Below are positions 26,107 to 34,244 of a stretch of DNA of 64,000 nt, one piece after another. The position numbers and the translations under genes were made by a program. The stretch's first letter is position 1. Each line of letters begins with the position of its first letter. This stretch comes from FLUQ01 sp031550605 (GTDB lineage Bacteria > Desulfobacterota > Desulfovibrionia > Desulfovibrionales > Desulfovibrionaceae), in the NCBI GenBank assembly GCA_031550605.1, contig JAVBOK010000059.1:1-64000 (forward strand), in the 5' to 3' direction. The notes under the pieces are model-generated. The model was not told the DNA's origin. It did not search any database and saw only the letters and a list, made by a program, of their open reading frames with translations.

Positions 26107-26724
26107 TTATGCCCGCAGCACGGCGGTCAGGCGGAAATATGCGCCTTCCGGTTCCGCCTGCCGCGCGCCGGTCGACATTTCCGCGGCCAGAGCGGCGGCG
26201 GTCAGGGTCCGGCCGTCCGCGACGCACGGATCGCCCGGCGCAAGGGCGGCGTAACGGATGAACTGATCCGGCAGGACCAGCACGCCGCGAGCCAGGAAAT
26301 GCCCGTCCAGCAGGGACAGGGCCAGACTGAACAAAGCCAGGCTGATCCGGCCGGCGCGGGGGGGTGACGATGGCGCGGGACCGGCCGCATGGGTGATGCC
26401 GCCGCGCAGAGCCCTCACGGCGCTGCCGCTTTTCATGGCCAGCCCGGCGATGCCGGGCAGTCCGGCGGCCAGGGCCAGGCGCGCGCCGTCCGGAACCAGG
26501 GCGTCGTCGCGGTCGTCCACGGGCTGGCCGTTCAGCAGGGCCACGTCGATGCGGCGGAGCAGATCCGGGCCAAGGCCGAATTCGTCCCGGAGCAGCGTGT
26601 TCAGAGGAAGTCCCACCGTGCAGTGGATTAGCACGCCGGACTGCAGGATCAGGCCCCAGGCGGGCGAGGCGTCCGGCAGATGCGCGGAGGAGGGAATGCG
26701 GGGCGTCTGGTGCGTGCGGAGCAT
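26107..26724 (-). CDS. Protein of unknown function upstream of AOR1, possible N-terminal beta-grasp domain
   Basis: 205 residues, not recognised by me. The first half contains GVLIHCTVGLPLNTLLRDEFGL, then VALLNGQPVDDRDDALVPDG and ALAAGLPGIAGLAMKSGS. This succession (short strand, helix, 'LNG', 'V.DG..LAL') looks like a ubiquitin/MoaD-type beta-grasp fold, but there is no terminal Gly-Gly. The second half has hydrophobic stretches (about 127-160) and an Ala-rich end. No signal peptide. Codon and GC use match the neighbours, so I believe it is real. It lies on the AOR1 strand but is separated from it by site 1, so it is probably a separate transcript. Confidence 0.6.
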   Translation of the reverse strand: MLRTHQTPRIPSSAHLPDASPAWGLILQSGVLIHCTVGLPLNTLLRDEFGLGPDLLRRIDVALLNGQPVDDRDDALVPDGARLALAAGLPGIAGLAMKSGSAVRALRGGITHAAGPAPSSPPRAGRISLALFSLALSLLDGHFLARGVLVLPDQFIRYAALAPGDPCVADGRTLTAAALAAEMSTGARQAEPEGAYFRLTAVLRA

Positions 26725-27155
26725 GCACCAGAATACTCCGGACCGGGGCGCAAGGAAAGATGTTTCAGGTGCGGCGTGAAGGCGCCGTTGCAGCCGAAAC
26801 CGCGAGCCGTCCGTTGCGGCGCAGGCATCGCGCCGACGGGCGGGCGAATGCCTTTTCGTTGCCGCGTCGCCGCGTGGCCGGATATTTGAATTTAAGTTTT
26901 ACTTAAGCTGTATTTACTTTTTCGAGCTTGAAGTTGCCGGAGAAGAACTATATCAGAAAATATGGAGAAAGAAAGATGTATTTTTGTTTTTTTGAATCTT
27001 TCTATCAAAACAAAAAACTTCTGGTTCGTGGAATGCGATATGCATTGCATGCGCAATGTATTTATCTGTGATGTTTTAAAATGAAACGATACGCGATCGT
27101 GCTATTGTAGCATGGAATAGTGGAAATATTGTAACCAAGAACAAGGGGAATTCTC
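26725..27155. promoter_or_regulatory. AT-rich divergent control region with four dyads
   Basis: No gene is seen. From about 26880 the DNA turns strikingly AT-rich. It contains TTAAG-TTTTA-CTTAA (26892-26906), AGAAAGAT/ATCTTTCT arms (26970-26977 and 26996-27003), a CATTGC-ATGC-GCAATG dyad with flanking matches (27040-27061) and TGCTA-TTG-TAGCA (27100-27112). The last two are closest to the tctC-type gene that starts at 27156 and are the likeliest operator or promoter elements of that operon. No regulator gene is adjacent. Confidence 0.5.
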
Positions 27156-28109
27156 ATGAAAAAAGCGAATTTCATGTTTCTGGTGATTGCGGCAATGGCG
27201 CTCATGCTGTCGGCCGGTGGCGTTTCGCTCGGTTGTGCGGCGGATATCGCGGCGCCCAAGGACTATCCGAAGAAGGACATTTACGTCATTGTTCCCTTCC
27301 CGGCGGGCGGCGGCACCGACATCACGGCCCGCGGCTTTCTGAAGGTGGCCGAAAAGTACATCAAGGCCAAGTTTCTGGTCACCAACGTCAGCGGTTCCGG
27401 CGGCTGGGCCGGCTGGCACCAGAGCCTGGCGGCGAAGCACGACGGGTACAACCTTTCGCTGCTGACCATCAACATGTTCACCAGCAGCGGCACCGCCAAC
27501 CACTGGAAGCATTTCACCCCGCTGGCCACGCTTTCCCGCTATCCCACGACGATTTCGGTGCCGGCCTCTTCCGATATCCGCACCCTTGCCGACCTCATCA
27601 AAAAAGCCAAGGAAAAGCCGGGCGGCATCCGTTTCGGCAACGACGGCCTTGGCGCGCTTGATCACATCTACGCCCAGAAATTCATGGAAATGGCGGGCAT
27701 CAAGGTCAGTTTCGTGCCCTACCGCGGCGGCGGGGAAACGATAGCCGCGGCCATCGGCGGCAATATCGACGCTCTGACCTGCAACACGCCCGAAGTGGCG
27801 GGCCGCGACGATATCCGCATTCTGGCGCTGATGGCCGACGAGCGGATGCCCAAGATGCCGGGTGTGCCCACCATGAAGGAGCTGGGCTACGATATCGTGG
27901 TGACCCGCTTCCGGACCATGGGCATTCAGGCGGATGCCCCGAAAGCGGTCATCGACTATCTGGAAAGCGTGTTCGCCAAAACGGCCAGGGATCCGGAATG
28001 GCTGAAGTACGCCGAATCCGTCAATGCCGAACCCTATTACCTGAACCGGGCCGACAGCATCACATATTTCGACCACATGGCCGCGCTGCTTACCCCGCCC
28101 AAAAAGTAG
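27156..28109 (+). CDS. tctC: Tripartite tricarboxylate transporter solute-binding protein, TctC/Bug family
   Basis: 317 residues with an N-terminal signal peptide (about residues 1-29, ending near GCAADI; a Cys at 27 makes a lipoprotein conceivable, though no clean lipobox is seen). The mature part opens with the family pattern KKDIYVIVPFPAGGGTDITARG. YRGGGETIAAAIGGNIDAL is the usual ligand-loop region. It is only distantly similar to the binding protein at 9018, so a different acid is expected. It starts the plus-strand operon that ends with two MaoC proteins. RBS AAGGGGAATTCTC. Confidence 0.92.
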   Translation: MKKANFMFLVIAAMALMLSAGGVSLGCAADIAAPKDYPKKDIYVIVPFPAGGGTDITARGFLKVAEKYIKAKFLVTNVSGSGGWAGWHQSLAAKHDGYNLSLLTINMFTSSGTANHWKHFTPLATLSRYPTTISVPASSDIRTLADLIKKAKEKPGGIRFGNDGLGALDHIYAQKFMEMAGIKVSFVPYRGGGETIAAAIGGNIDALTCNTPEVAGRDDIRILALMADERMPKMPGVPTMKELGYDIVVTRFRTMGIQADAPKAVIDYLESVFAKTARDPEWLKYAESVNAEPYYLNRADSITYFDHMAALLTPPKK

Positions 28110-28127
28110 CGGACCACCCGCCAATGC

Positions 28128-28153
28128 GGCGGCGCGGGGCATCCCGCGCCGCC
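28128..28153 (+). other. Perfect 11-bp hairpin between tctC and tctB
   Basis: Arms 28128-28138 and 28143-28153 with a GCAT loop, no T-run. It fits an intercistronic stem that protects the abundant binding-protein mRNA or partly stops transcription. A hairpin with the same loop sequence follows gntP at 63338. Confidence 0.5.
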
Positions 28154-28167
28154 TTAAGGAGTTGCGT

Positions 28168-28626
28168 ATGGGTGAACTTCTCGTTCCGGTCCTGATGCTG
28201 CTCGTTGCCGGGGGATTTTACCGGGAAGCCGGCCGGCTGCGCCTTGAGGACGGCTATCCGATGAATTCCGCGACCTATCCGAAAATTCTGGCCGGCATGC
28301 TTGCGCTCTGCGCGGTGTATCTGCTGGTCCGCTTCTGCCTGAAGCGCAAAAAATACATCGCGGAAGAGAGAGCCCGGATTTTTGATTTCAGGGTTCTGGC
28401 CACTTTCGGGCTGTTTCTGCTTTTTTATTTCACGCTGCCCTATCTGGGCTACATCCCCAGCGCGGTTATCTTTCTGGTGCTGCTGTCGCTGTTTTTCCAG
28501 AAAGGAAGGCCGCGGCTGCCGGACACGGTCGTGCTGCCGGTCTGCCTGTCCGTGGGCCTGTACGTTATCTTCGGCTTCATGAGCATCTACCTGCCTGTGG
28601 GGGAGCTGTTCGAGGCCTTTTTCTGA
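28168..28626 (+). CDS. tctB: Tripartite tricarboxylate transporter small subunit, TctB family
   Basis: A 152-residue membrane protein with four hydrophobic segments (about 4-14, 42-60, 80-100 and 118-145) and the family motif NSATYPKILAGMLALC. The ATG at 28168 is used because AAGGAG ends 7 nt before it; a TTG two codons earlier is too close to that box. It ends 13 bp before tctA. The second loop is basic (KRKKYIAEER), giving the expected inside-positive topology. Confidence 0.85.
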   Translation: MGELLVPVLMLLVAGGFYREAGRLRLEDGYPMNSATYPKILAGMLALCAVYLLVRFCLKRKKYIAEERARIFDFRVLATFGLFLLFYFTLPYLGYIPSAVIFLVLLSLFFQKGRPRLPDTVVLPVCLSVGLYVIFGFMSIYLPVGELFEAFF

Positions 28627-28639
28627 AAAGGGGAGCCGG

Positions 28640-30184
28640 ATGGACAACACCTTTCTCCATATCGTGAACGCACTCTCCTTTTTCTCGGACCCGCTGAGCC
28701 TGGCCATGCTGTTCGCGGGCGGTTTCGTGGGCACGCTGTTCGCGGCCATACCCGGCCTGACGGGCACCCTGGGTCTGGCCATCCTTTTGCCGTTCACCTA
28801 TTCGCTGCCGCGTGAAGCCGCATTCATCATGATCGTCGGCATGATCGGCGGCACCTTGTACGGAGGCTGCCTGACGGCCATTTCCATCAACATTCCCGGC
28901 GCGCCCAGTTCGGTGTGCACCACCCTGGACGGGCACCCCATGTTCAAGCAGGGCAAAGGAGCGGAAGCCATCGGCTGGGCCACCTTCGCCAGTTTCGTGG
29001 GCGGCACGATCAGCGCGCTGCTGCTTTTTTTCGCCGCACCCCAGCTGGCCAGATTCGCCGTGAGTTTCGGGCCGCCGGAATTCGTCGCCCTGTGCGTGTT
29101 CGGCATGGTGGCCGTGATCACCATGGTCGACGATCTGGTCAAGGCGCTGCTCAGCGCGGTTCTGGGGCTGCTCTTGTCCACCATCGGTTCCGACCTGTTC
29201 GGGGTCATCCGTTTCACTTACGGCAGCGGCTTTCTGCTCTCCGGTTTTCCGCTGGTGCCCGTGGTGGTGGGCACTTTCGCCCTCAGCATGGTGCTGCTGG
29301 AAGTCAACGAGTTCCGCCACAAGGAAGAGCACAGCGAAATCTTTCTGGAGGCGGCCACGCGGTACAAACGCATGAAATTCCCCTCCTGGGCGGATATCAG
29401 GGCGCGCATTCCCCTGCTGCTGCGCTGCTCGTTCATGGGGACCTTCATCGGCTTTCTGCCCGGAGCCGGCGGCAATATCGCGGCCTTTGTGGGCTACAAC
29501 GTGGAAAAGAAGCTCTCCAGGACGCCGGAAAAATTCGGCACCGGCTTCGCGGACGGCATCGCCGCGCCGGAAAGCGCCAACAACGCCGTGGTGGGCGGCA
29601 TTCTGATCCCCACGCTGGTGCTGGGCATTCCCGGCGACCAGTTCACGGCCATCATGCTGGGGGCCTTCCTTATCCACGGTCTGCCCGTGGGGCCGCTTTT
29701 GTTCCGCGAAAACCCCGTGTTCATTTACGTGGTGTTCTGGGCCGCCATATTCACGAATGTGGTGATGGTGTTCTACGGCTATTTCGGAGGGAAATACTTC
29801 GTCAAAATGGCCGCCCTGCGCAAGTCGCGCCTGGTGCCGGTCATCGCCATCGTGTCCATCACCGGCTGCTTCGCCGCCAACAACACGGTCAGCAGCATCG
29901 GCATCGGCATCATCTTTTCCGTCGTCGGCTTTTTGTTCACCCGCTACAACTATCCTTTTGCCCCGCTGGTCCTGGGGTTGACGCTGGGATCCATCATTGA
30001 AAACGCCATGCTGCAGACACTGATGATGACCCAGAACGGCTGGATGATCTTTGTGACGCGGCCGGCCAGTTTGCTGTTCGTCCTTTTGTCGGCGCTGTTC
30101 ATCGCGACCAGCATCGTCAACCCCCGGAAGCTGTTCCAGAAGCTGATGGACAAACCGGGAACCACCGCGTGCGAAGCGCGGTAG
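28640..30184 (+). CDS. tctA: Tripartite tricarboxylate transporter permease, TctA family
   Basis: 514 residues, polytopic. Signature regions are GTLFAAIPGLTGTLGLA, YGGCLTAISINIPGAPSS and GFLPGAGGNIAAFVGY, the two inverted-repeat signatures of TctA. It has about 11-12 hydrophobic segments and a hydrophilic C-terminal tail. RBS AGGGGAGCCGG. Together with the two preceding genes it forms a complete TTT importer for a carboxylic acid that is probably the substrate of the CoA-transferase encoded downstream. Confidence 0.93.
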   Translation: MDNTFLHIVNALSFFSDPLSLAMLFAGGFVGTLFAAIPGLTGTLGLAILLPFTYSLPREAAFIMIVGMIGGTLYGGCLTAISINIPGAPSSVCTTLDGHPMFKQGKGAEAIGWATFASFVGGTISALLLFFAAPQLARFAVSFGPPEFVALCVFGMVAVITMVDDLVKALLSAVLGLLLSTIGSDLFGVIRFTYGSGFLLSGFPLVPVVVGTFALSMVLLEVNEFRHKEEHSEIFLEAATRYKRMKFPSWADIRARIPLLLRCSFMGTFIGFLPGAGGNIAAFVGYNVEKKLSRTPEKFGTGFADGIAAPESANNAVVGGILIPTLVLGIPGDQFTAIMLGAFLIHGLPVGPLLFRENPVFIYVVFWAAIFTNVVMVFYGYFGGKYFVKMAALRKSRLVPVIAIVSITGCFAANNTVSSIGIGIIFSVVGFLFTRYNYPFAPLVLGLTLGSIIENAMLQTLMMTQNGWMIFVTRPASLLFVLLSALFIATSIVNPRKLFQKLMDKPGTTACEAR

Positions 30185-30213
30185 TCTTTATCATTTTCCG
30201 CTGGAGGTAACGC

Positions 30214-31872
30214 ATGGATTCCTATGAAATCGCGACAACGGACGTTCTGGTGATCGGCGGCGGCGGCGCGGCATCGCGCGCGGCCCTCAGCGCGGCGGAT
30301 TCCGGAGCCGCCGTGATGATGGCGGTGAAGGGCAAGTACGGCTATTGCGGCAGCACGTCGTCGGCCTTCGCCGAAACGACCATGATCACCGGCGCGCCGC
30401 TGGACGACGAGTCGAACGAAAGCCTGTACACGGATACCTTTGAGGCCGGGATGGACCTGATTTCCCCGGACCTTCTGCGCGTGCTGGTGCGCGACTGCGG
30501 CGAGCGGGTGCGGGATCTGGAGCAATACGGCCTCAAACTGCACCGCAAAGTGTATGACGACATTTTCGCTTCCGGCTTCGCGCACAGCACGCCGCGCACT
30601 TTCATCGTTGAATCGCGTCTGCAGCGCGACATTCTGATGGCCCTGGCGGAGCAGGTCCGGACGCGGCCCATCACCGTGATGGAGCAGATGCACATCGTCC
30701 GGCTGCTGGTCGAGGACGGCAAGGTCGTCGGCGCGCTGGGGGTCGGCCGCGATGACAAACCCGTGCTGTTCAAGGCCTCCTGCGTCATTCTGGCCAGCGG
30801 AGGCGCGCACGGGCTGTACCCGCATCATCCGTCCACAGCGGACCTGATCGGCGACAGTTTCGCCATGGCCTATCAGGAAGGCCTGAAAATGGCGAACATG
30901 GACATCATCCAGATGGGCCCGGTGGGAATCCGGCCGATCACCCGGATCCTGTCCGCGCCCAACTGGCGGCTGAAGCCCGTTCTGACCAACGCCGTGGGCG
31001 AGGAGTTTCTGGAAAAATACCTGCCCGCCGGCGTCAGCGCCGATGAGATTTTCCGTATCGCCGAATTTCCGTACACGGTGCGCACTCCCATGAAGTACGT
31101 CAACTGGGGAATCTTTACGGAGATCAGCGAAGGCCGGGGCGGCGAGGAACGCGCCGTGCGCTTCGACGTGAGCCGGCACGGCGCCGCCGCCATCCGGGAG
31201 CGCGCGCCCTTTACCTACGATCTGTACAACGGCGCCGGCTTCGATCTGGCCACGGACAAGCTGCCCGTTTCCATCGGCGTGCAGACATTCCACGGCGGCT
31301 GCCTGATCGACGCCCGGTCCGCCACGGCTCTGGGCGGGCTGTTCGCCTGCGGCGAGGCCGCCGGCGGCCTGATGGGCGCGGAACGCCCCGGCGGCAACGC
31401 CCTGGCGGAATGCCAGGTATTCGGGAACATCGCGGGCCGCGAGGCCGCAGCCAGAGCCGGTTCCGCCGCCAAGGCGTCCGACGCCGCGCTGCGCTCTGTG
31501 GGGCGGCGGGTTCTGGACCAGGCCCTTGCGGAAACGGAGGCGTCCTTCGCGGCGTCGGTTCCTTCCATCCGCGGCCTGCTGTTCGATTCCTGCCTGACCA
31601 TCCGCAGCGAAGAGAGGCTGGCGGCCGCGCTCGGCAAGCTGGACGCGCTGAAAAAGGCGAAAGCGCCGAACGCCGGCCTGCGCGACCGCCTGTCCGCCGC
31701 CAATGCCTTCATCGCGGCGGAACTGATCATGCGCGCCTCGCTGGAGCGGCGGGAAAGCCGGGGCTGCCACTGCCGCAGCGACTATCCGGACCGTGACCCG
31801 GCGTACAATCGCCCCGTCGTGATCACGCGCGGGGACGGCGGCATGCGGGTCGGCCTGGAAACGCCGTGGTGA
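30214..31872 (+). CDS. FAD-dependent oxidoreductase of the fumarate reductase/aspartate oxidase family
   Basis: A 552-residue soluble flavoprotein. The FAD fold begins at VLVIGGGGAASRAAL. A substrate/FAD segment FHGGCLIDARSATALGGLFACGEAAGG and ERPGGNALAECQVFGNIAGREAA follow (positions about 350-415). A C-terminal helical domain ends near SRGCHCRSDYP, the family Arg/His region. There is no signal peptide or heme domain, so it is cytoplasmic and needs an electron partner. The family oxidises or reduces C-C double bonds of dicarboxylates and analogues. Between a TTT transporter and a CoA-transferase it may reduce an imported unsaturated acid or oxidise a saturated one. Confidence 0.85.
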   Translation: MDSYEIATTDVLVIGGGGAASRAALSAADSGAAVMMAVKGKYGYCGSTSSAFAETTMITGAPLDDESNESLYTDTFEAGMDLISPDLLRVLVRDCGERVRDLEQYGLKLHRKVYDDIFASGFAHSTPRTFIVESRLQRDILMALAEQVRTRPITVMEQMHIVRLLVEDGKVVGALGVGRDDKPVLFKASCVILASGGAHGLYPHHPSTADLIGDSFAMAYQEGLKMANMDIIQMGPVGIRPITRILSAPNWRLKPVLTNAVGEEFLEKYLPAGVSADEIFRIAEFPYTVRTPMKYVNWGIFTEISEGRGGEERAVRFDVSRHGAAAIRERAPFTYDLYNGAGFDLATDKLPVSIGVQTFHGGCLIDARSATALGGLFACGEAAGGLMGAERPGGNALAECQVFGNIAGREAAARAGSAAKASDAALRSVGRRVLDQALAETEASFAASVPSIRGLLFDSCLTIRSEERLAAALGKLDALKKAKAPNAGLRDRLSAANAFIAAELIMRASLERRESRGCHCRSDYPDRDPAYNRPVVITRGDGGMRVGLETPW

Positions 31873-31934
31873 CGGCGGCATTTTTGTTGTATTGCGCCGC
31901 CGTGTTTTCGTGATCGCGGCGCGGGAGGATAGCG

Positions 31935-33164
31935 ATGCTCAGCCTAGAGGGTGTACGGATACTCAGTTTGACGCATTTTTTTCAAGGGCCGTTTTGCGCG
32001 CAGTTGCTCGCGGACCTGGGCGCGGACGTCATCAAGGTCGAACCGCCGGACGGTTCGTACGAACGGCAGACGGCGGCCATGCGCACCTTCCGGAACGGGA
32101 TCAGCTCGTTCCACCTGGCGGTGAACCGCAACCAGCGCAGCATCGCCGTGGATCTGAAGACGAAGGAAGGACGGGAATTCATCCACCGCCTGCTGGGGAA
32201 CACGGATATTCTGGTCCAGAACTATCGGCCCGGCGTGCTGGAAAAGTACGGCCTGGGATACGAAAATCTCAAGGAACAGTACCCGCGGCTGGTGTATGCC
32301 GAACTGACGGGCTGGGGTTCCAGCGGTCCGTACCGGGAACGGCCGGGACACGACGTCATCGCCCAGGGCATGAGCGGCCTTGCCAGCGTCAGCGGCAGAA
32401 GCGACACGCCCCCGGTGATCATGGGGCCTTCCATCGTCGATGCCTCGGGCGCCATGCTGGCGGCCTACGGCATTCTGGCCGCGTACATCGACCGCCTGCG
32501 CAACGGCAGGGGGCACAAGGTCGATTCCTGCCTGCTCAACGCGGGCATGAGCTTGCAGGTGGAGCCGTACGCCGCCTATTTCATGACCGGGGCCCTGTAC
32601 CCGAAAGTGGCCACGGGCGGAGTGTCGCGCAGCCACAACTACCCCTGGGGCGTGTACCAGACCAGGGACGGGTACCTGGTCATCTCGCGGCTGTGGATTC
32701 CCGTGATGCACGAGGTGTTTGAGGACGAGCGGGTCAAGGACATCAGGGAAGGCGACCAGACGGCCAAACGCACCCTGATCGACGAGATCATCTGCTCGGA
32801 AATGAAGAAAAAAACCACCGCCGAATGGGAAAAAATCCTGACGGAGAAAAAATGCTGGTTCTCCCGGGTCAGGGAGTATGACGAGGTGGTCAGCGACCCG
32901 CAGGTCATCCACAACGGCATCATTCAGGAATACGATCACCCCGTGGCGGGCAGGGTCAAGGTGCTGGGCAACCCCGTCCGGTTCGACGGCAAAAATCTTC
33001 CCGTGCGCCGCTATGCGCCGCTGCTCGGCCAGCAGACGGTGGAACTGATGCGCGAATGCGGATACGGCGGGGACGTGATCGACGAATACCTGGCCCGAGG
33101 AATCGTCGTCGCCAACGATCCGCCCGAAGAGGTTCCGGCGGCCGGAAAAGAGGAAGGGGCATGA
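31935..33164 (+). CDS. Class III CoA-transferase (CaiB/BaiF family)
   Basis: A 409-residue class III CoA-transferase. N-terminal GVRILSLTHFFQGPFCAQLLADLGADVIKVE, NRNQRSIAVDLKT, and NYRPGVLEKYGLGYE are family landmarks, and Asp169 (IVDASGAM) aligns with the catalytic aspartate of formyl-CoA transferase. It moves CoA between an acyl-CoA donor and a free acid. GGGAGGAT lies before the ATG. The stop codon overlaps the start of the next gene (ATGA), linking it to the MaoC proteins. The pair CoA-transferase plus MaoC hydratase is also seen in itaconate and mesaconate metabolism. Confidence 0.9.
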   Translation: MLSLEGVRILSLTHFFQGPFCAQLLADLGADVIKVEPPDGSYERQTAAMRTFRNGISSFHLAVNRNQRSIAVDLKTKEGREFIHRLLGNTDILVQNYRPGVLEKYGLGYENLKEQYPRLVYAELTGWGSSGPYRERPGHDVIAQGMSGLASVSGRSDTPPVIMGPSIVDASGAMLAAYGILAAYIDRLRNGRGHKVDSCLLNAGMSLQVEPYAAYFMTGALYPKVATGGVSRSHNYPWGVYQTRDGYLVISRLWIPVMHEVFEDERVKDIREGDQTAKRTLIDEIICSEMKKKTTAEWEKILTEKKCWFSRVREYDEVVSDPQVIHNGIIQEYDHPVAGRVKVLGNPVRFDGKNLPVRRYAPLLGQQTVELMRECGYGGDVIDEYLARGIVVANDPPEEVPAAGKEEGA

Positions 33165-33628
33165 GAACCTGCTATTTCGACGACTTCACACTGGGCGACG
33201 AATACATGACGCCCGGCCGGACCATGACCGAGGCCGACGTGGTCATGTACGCCGCCATGACCTGCGATTACGACGAAAAGCATACGAATATCGAGTTCGC
33301 CGGTCCGGACCGCAGACGGCCGGTTCCCCACATGCTGCTGTTCGGCATCTGCCACGGCCTGCTGTGCCGGACGGGCGTGTTCGAAGGGTTCGGGGCCATC
33401 GCCTTCGCGGCCATTGATGACATCGAGTTTCTGGCCCCCGTCTATGTGGGCGACACCATACGCGGCAAGATACGCGTGTCGGAAAAACGCCGGAGCAGGT
33501 CGAAACCCGACCGGGGCCTCGTCTCCTATGACTACACGCTGCTGAACCAGAACGGTGTGGCGGTGCAGCATTCGGTGCAGAAGATCATGCGCTTTGTGAA
33601 GCCCGCCGGAGGAGGGAACGCGCCATGA
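33161..33628 (+). CDS. MaoC-like hydratase-fold protein
   Basis: A 155-residue hotdog protein. The N-terminus YFDDFTLGDEYMTPGRTMTEADVVMYAAMT is a MaoC opening, followed by DYDEKHTN that retains the catalytic Asp and His. The usual G-x-x-I-A-H-G segment is changed to RPVPHMLLFGI. ATG overlaps the CoA-transferase stop by 4 nt, with AGGAAGGGGC as RBS. It is probably half of a heteromeric enoyl-CoA hydratase with the next gene; paired MaoC genes often form heterodimers. Confidence 0.82.
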   Translation: MRTCYFDDFTLGDEYMTPGRTMTEADVVMYAAMTCDYDEKHTNIEFAGPDRRRPVPHMLLFGICHGLLCRTGVFEGFGAIAFAAIDDIEFLAPVYVGDTIRGKIRVSEKRRSRSKPDRGLVSYDYTLLNQNGVAVQHSVQKIMRFVKPAGGGNAP

Positions 33629-34077
33629 TCTGCTTTGACGACCTGACGGTGGGCGATGTGTTCGACACCCCCGGCCGCACGATTACGGAAACCGATGTGG
33701 TGATGTTCGCGGGCATGACCGGCGATTACAACGACAACCACATGAACGCGGAAGCGGCGAAAAAAAAGGCGTACGGCGTGCGCATCGCGCACGGCCTGCT
33801 GCTGCTGGCCCTGACCCGGGGCCTGATGTTCCGGGCCAGGCTCACCGGCACAAAGGCCGAACACGCGTTTCTGGGCATCCCCGACGTGGCGTTCAGGCAC
33901 CCGGTCACCATGGGCGACACCATCCGCGTGGTCTGCACCGTTACGGAACTGCGGGAAGATGCGACGAACCCGGACAGGGGGCTCGTGTGGTTTCGCTGCG
34001 ACACGGTGAACCAGGACCAGGTGCCGGTGCTGCAAAGCACGTTCAAGACCGTGCTGATGAAAAGAGGAAAAGGGTGA
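33625..34077 (+). CDS. MaoC-like enoyl-CoA hydratase
   Basis: A 150-residue hotdog hydratase with the full motif: Asp and His in GDYNDNHMN and the downstream GVRIAHGLLLLALT. It begins in an ATGA overlap with the preceding MaoC gene and looks like a diverged tandem copy (shared openings FDDLTVGD / FDDFTLGD and PGRTITE / PGRTMTE). It should hydrate an alpha,beta-unsaturated acyl-CoA formed by the CoA-transferase. It is the last gene of the plus-strand operon. Confidence 0.87.
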   Translation: MICFDDLTVGDVFDTPGRTITETDVVMFAGMTGDYNDNHMNAEAAKKKAYGVRIAHGLLLLALTRGLMFRARLTGTKAEHAFLGIPDVAFRHPVTMGDTIRVVCTVTELREDATNPDRGLVWFRCDTVNQDQVPVLQSTFKTVLMKRGKG

Positions 34078-34178
34078 AGCCGCCACGCTCCGTATCCGCA
34101 TCCGCCGGGGCCTGTTGACAATGAAAATGCGGCGAAGGTCCCTTGACCCCGTGCCGGGGGGCTTTGAGGATTTGTTTG

Positions 34179-34212
34179 CGGCAACAGCCCCGGCAGAACC
34201 GGGCTGTTGCCG
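34179..34212. terminator. Hairpin between convergent operons
   Basis: A perfect 12-bp inverted repeat (34179-34190 with 34201-34212, 10-nt loop) between the MaoC gene and tupC, which converge. No T-run follows on either strand, so a terminator call rests on position and stem strength. Confidence 0.5.
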
Positions 34213-34244
34213 TCCGGGTTCCGGTTGTCCGGAGAATACGGGCG

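Noticed and set aside
31935..34077. Complete itaconate degradation operon
   Set aside because: CoA-transferase and hydratase types fit, but the lyase is missing in the window and a flavoprotein is present, so I only suggest a related pathway.
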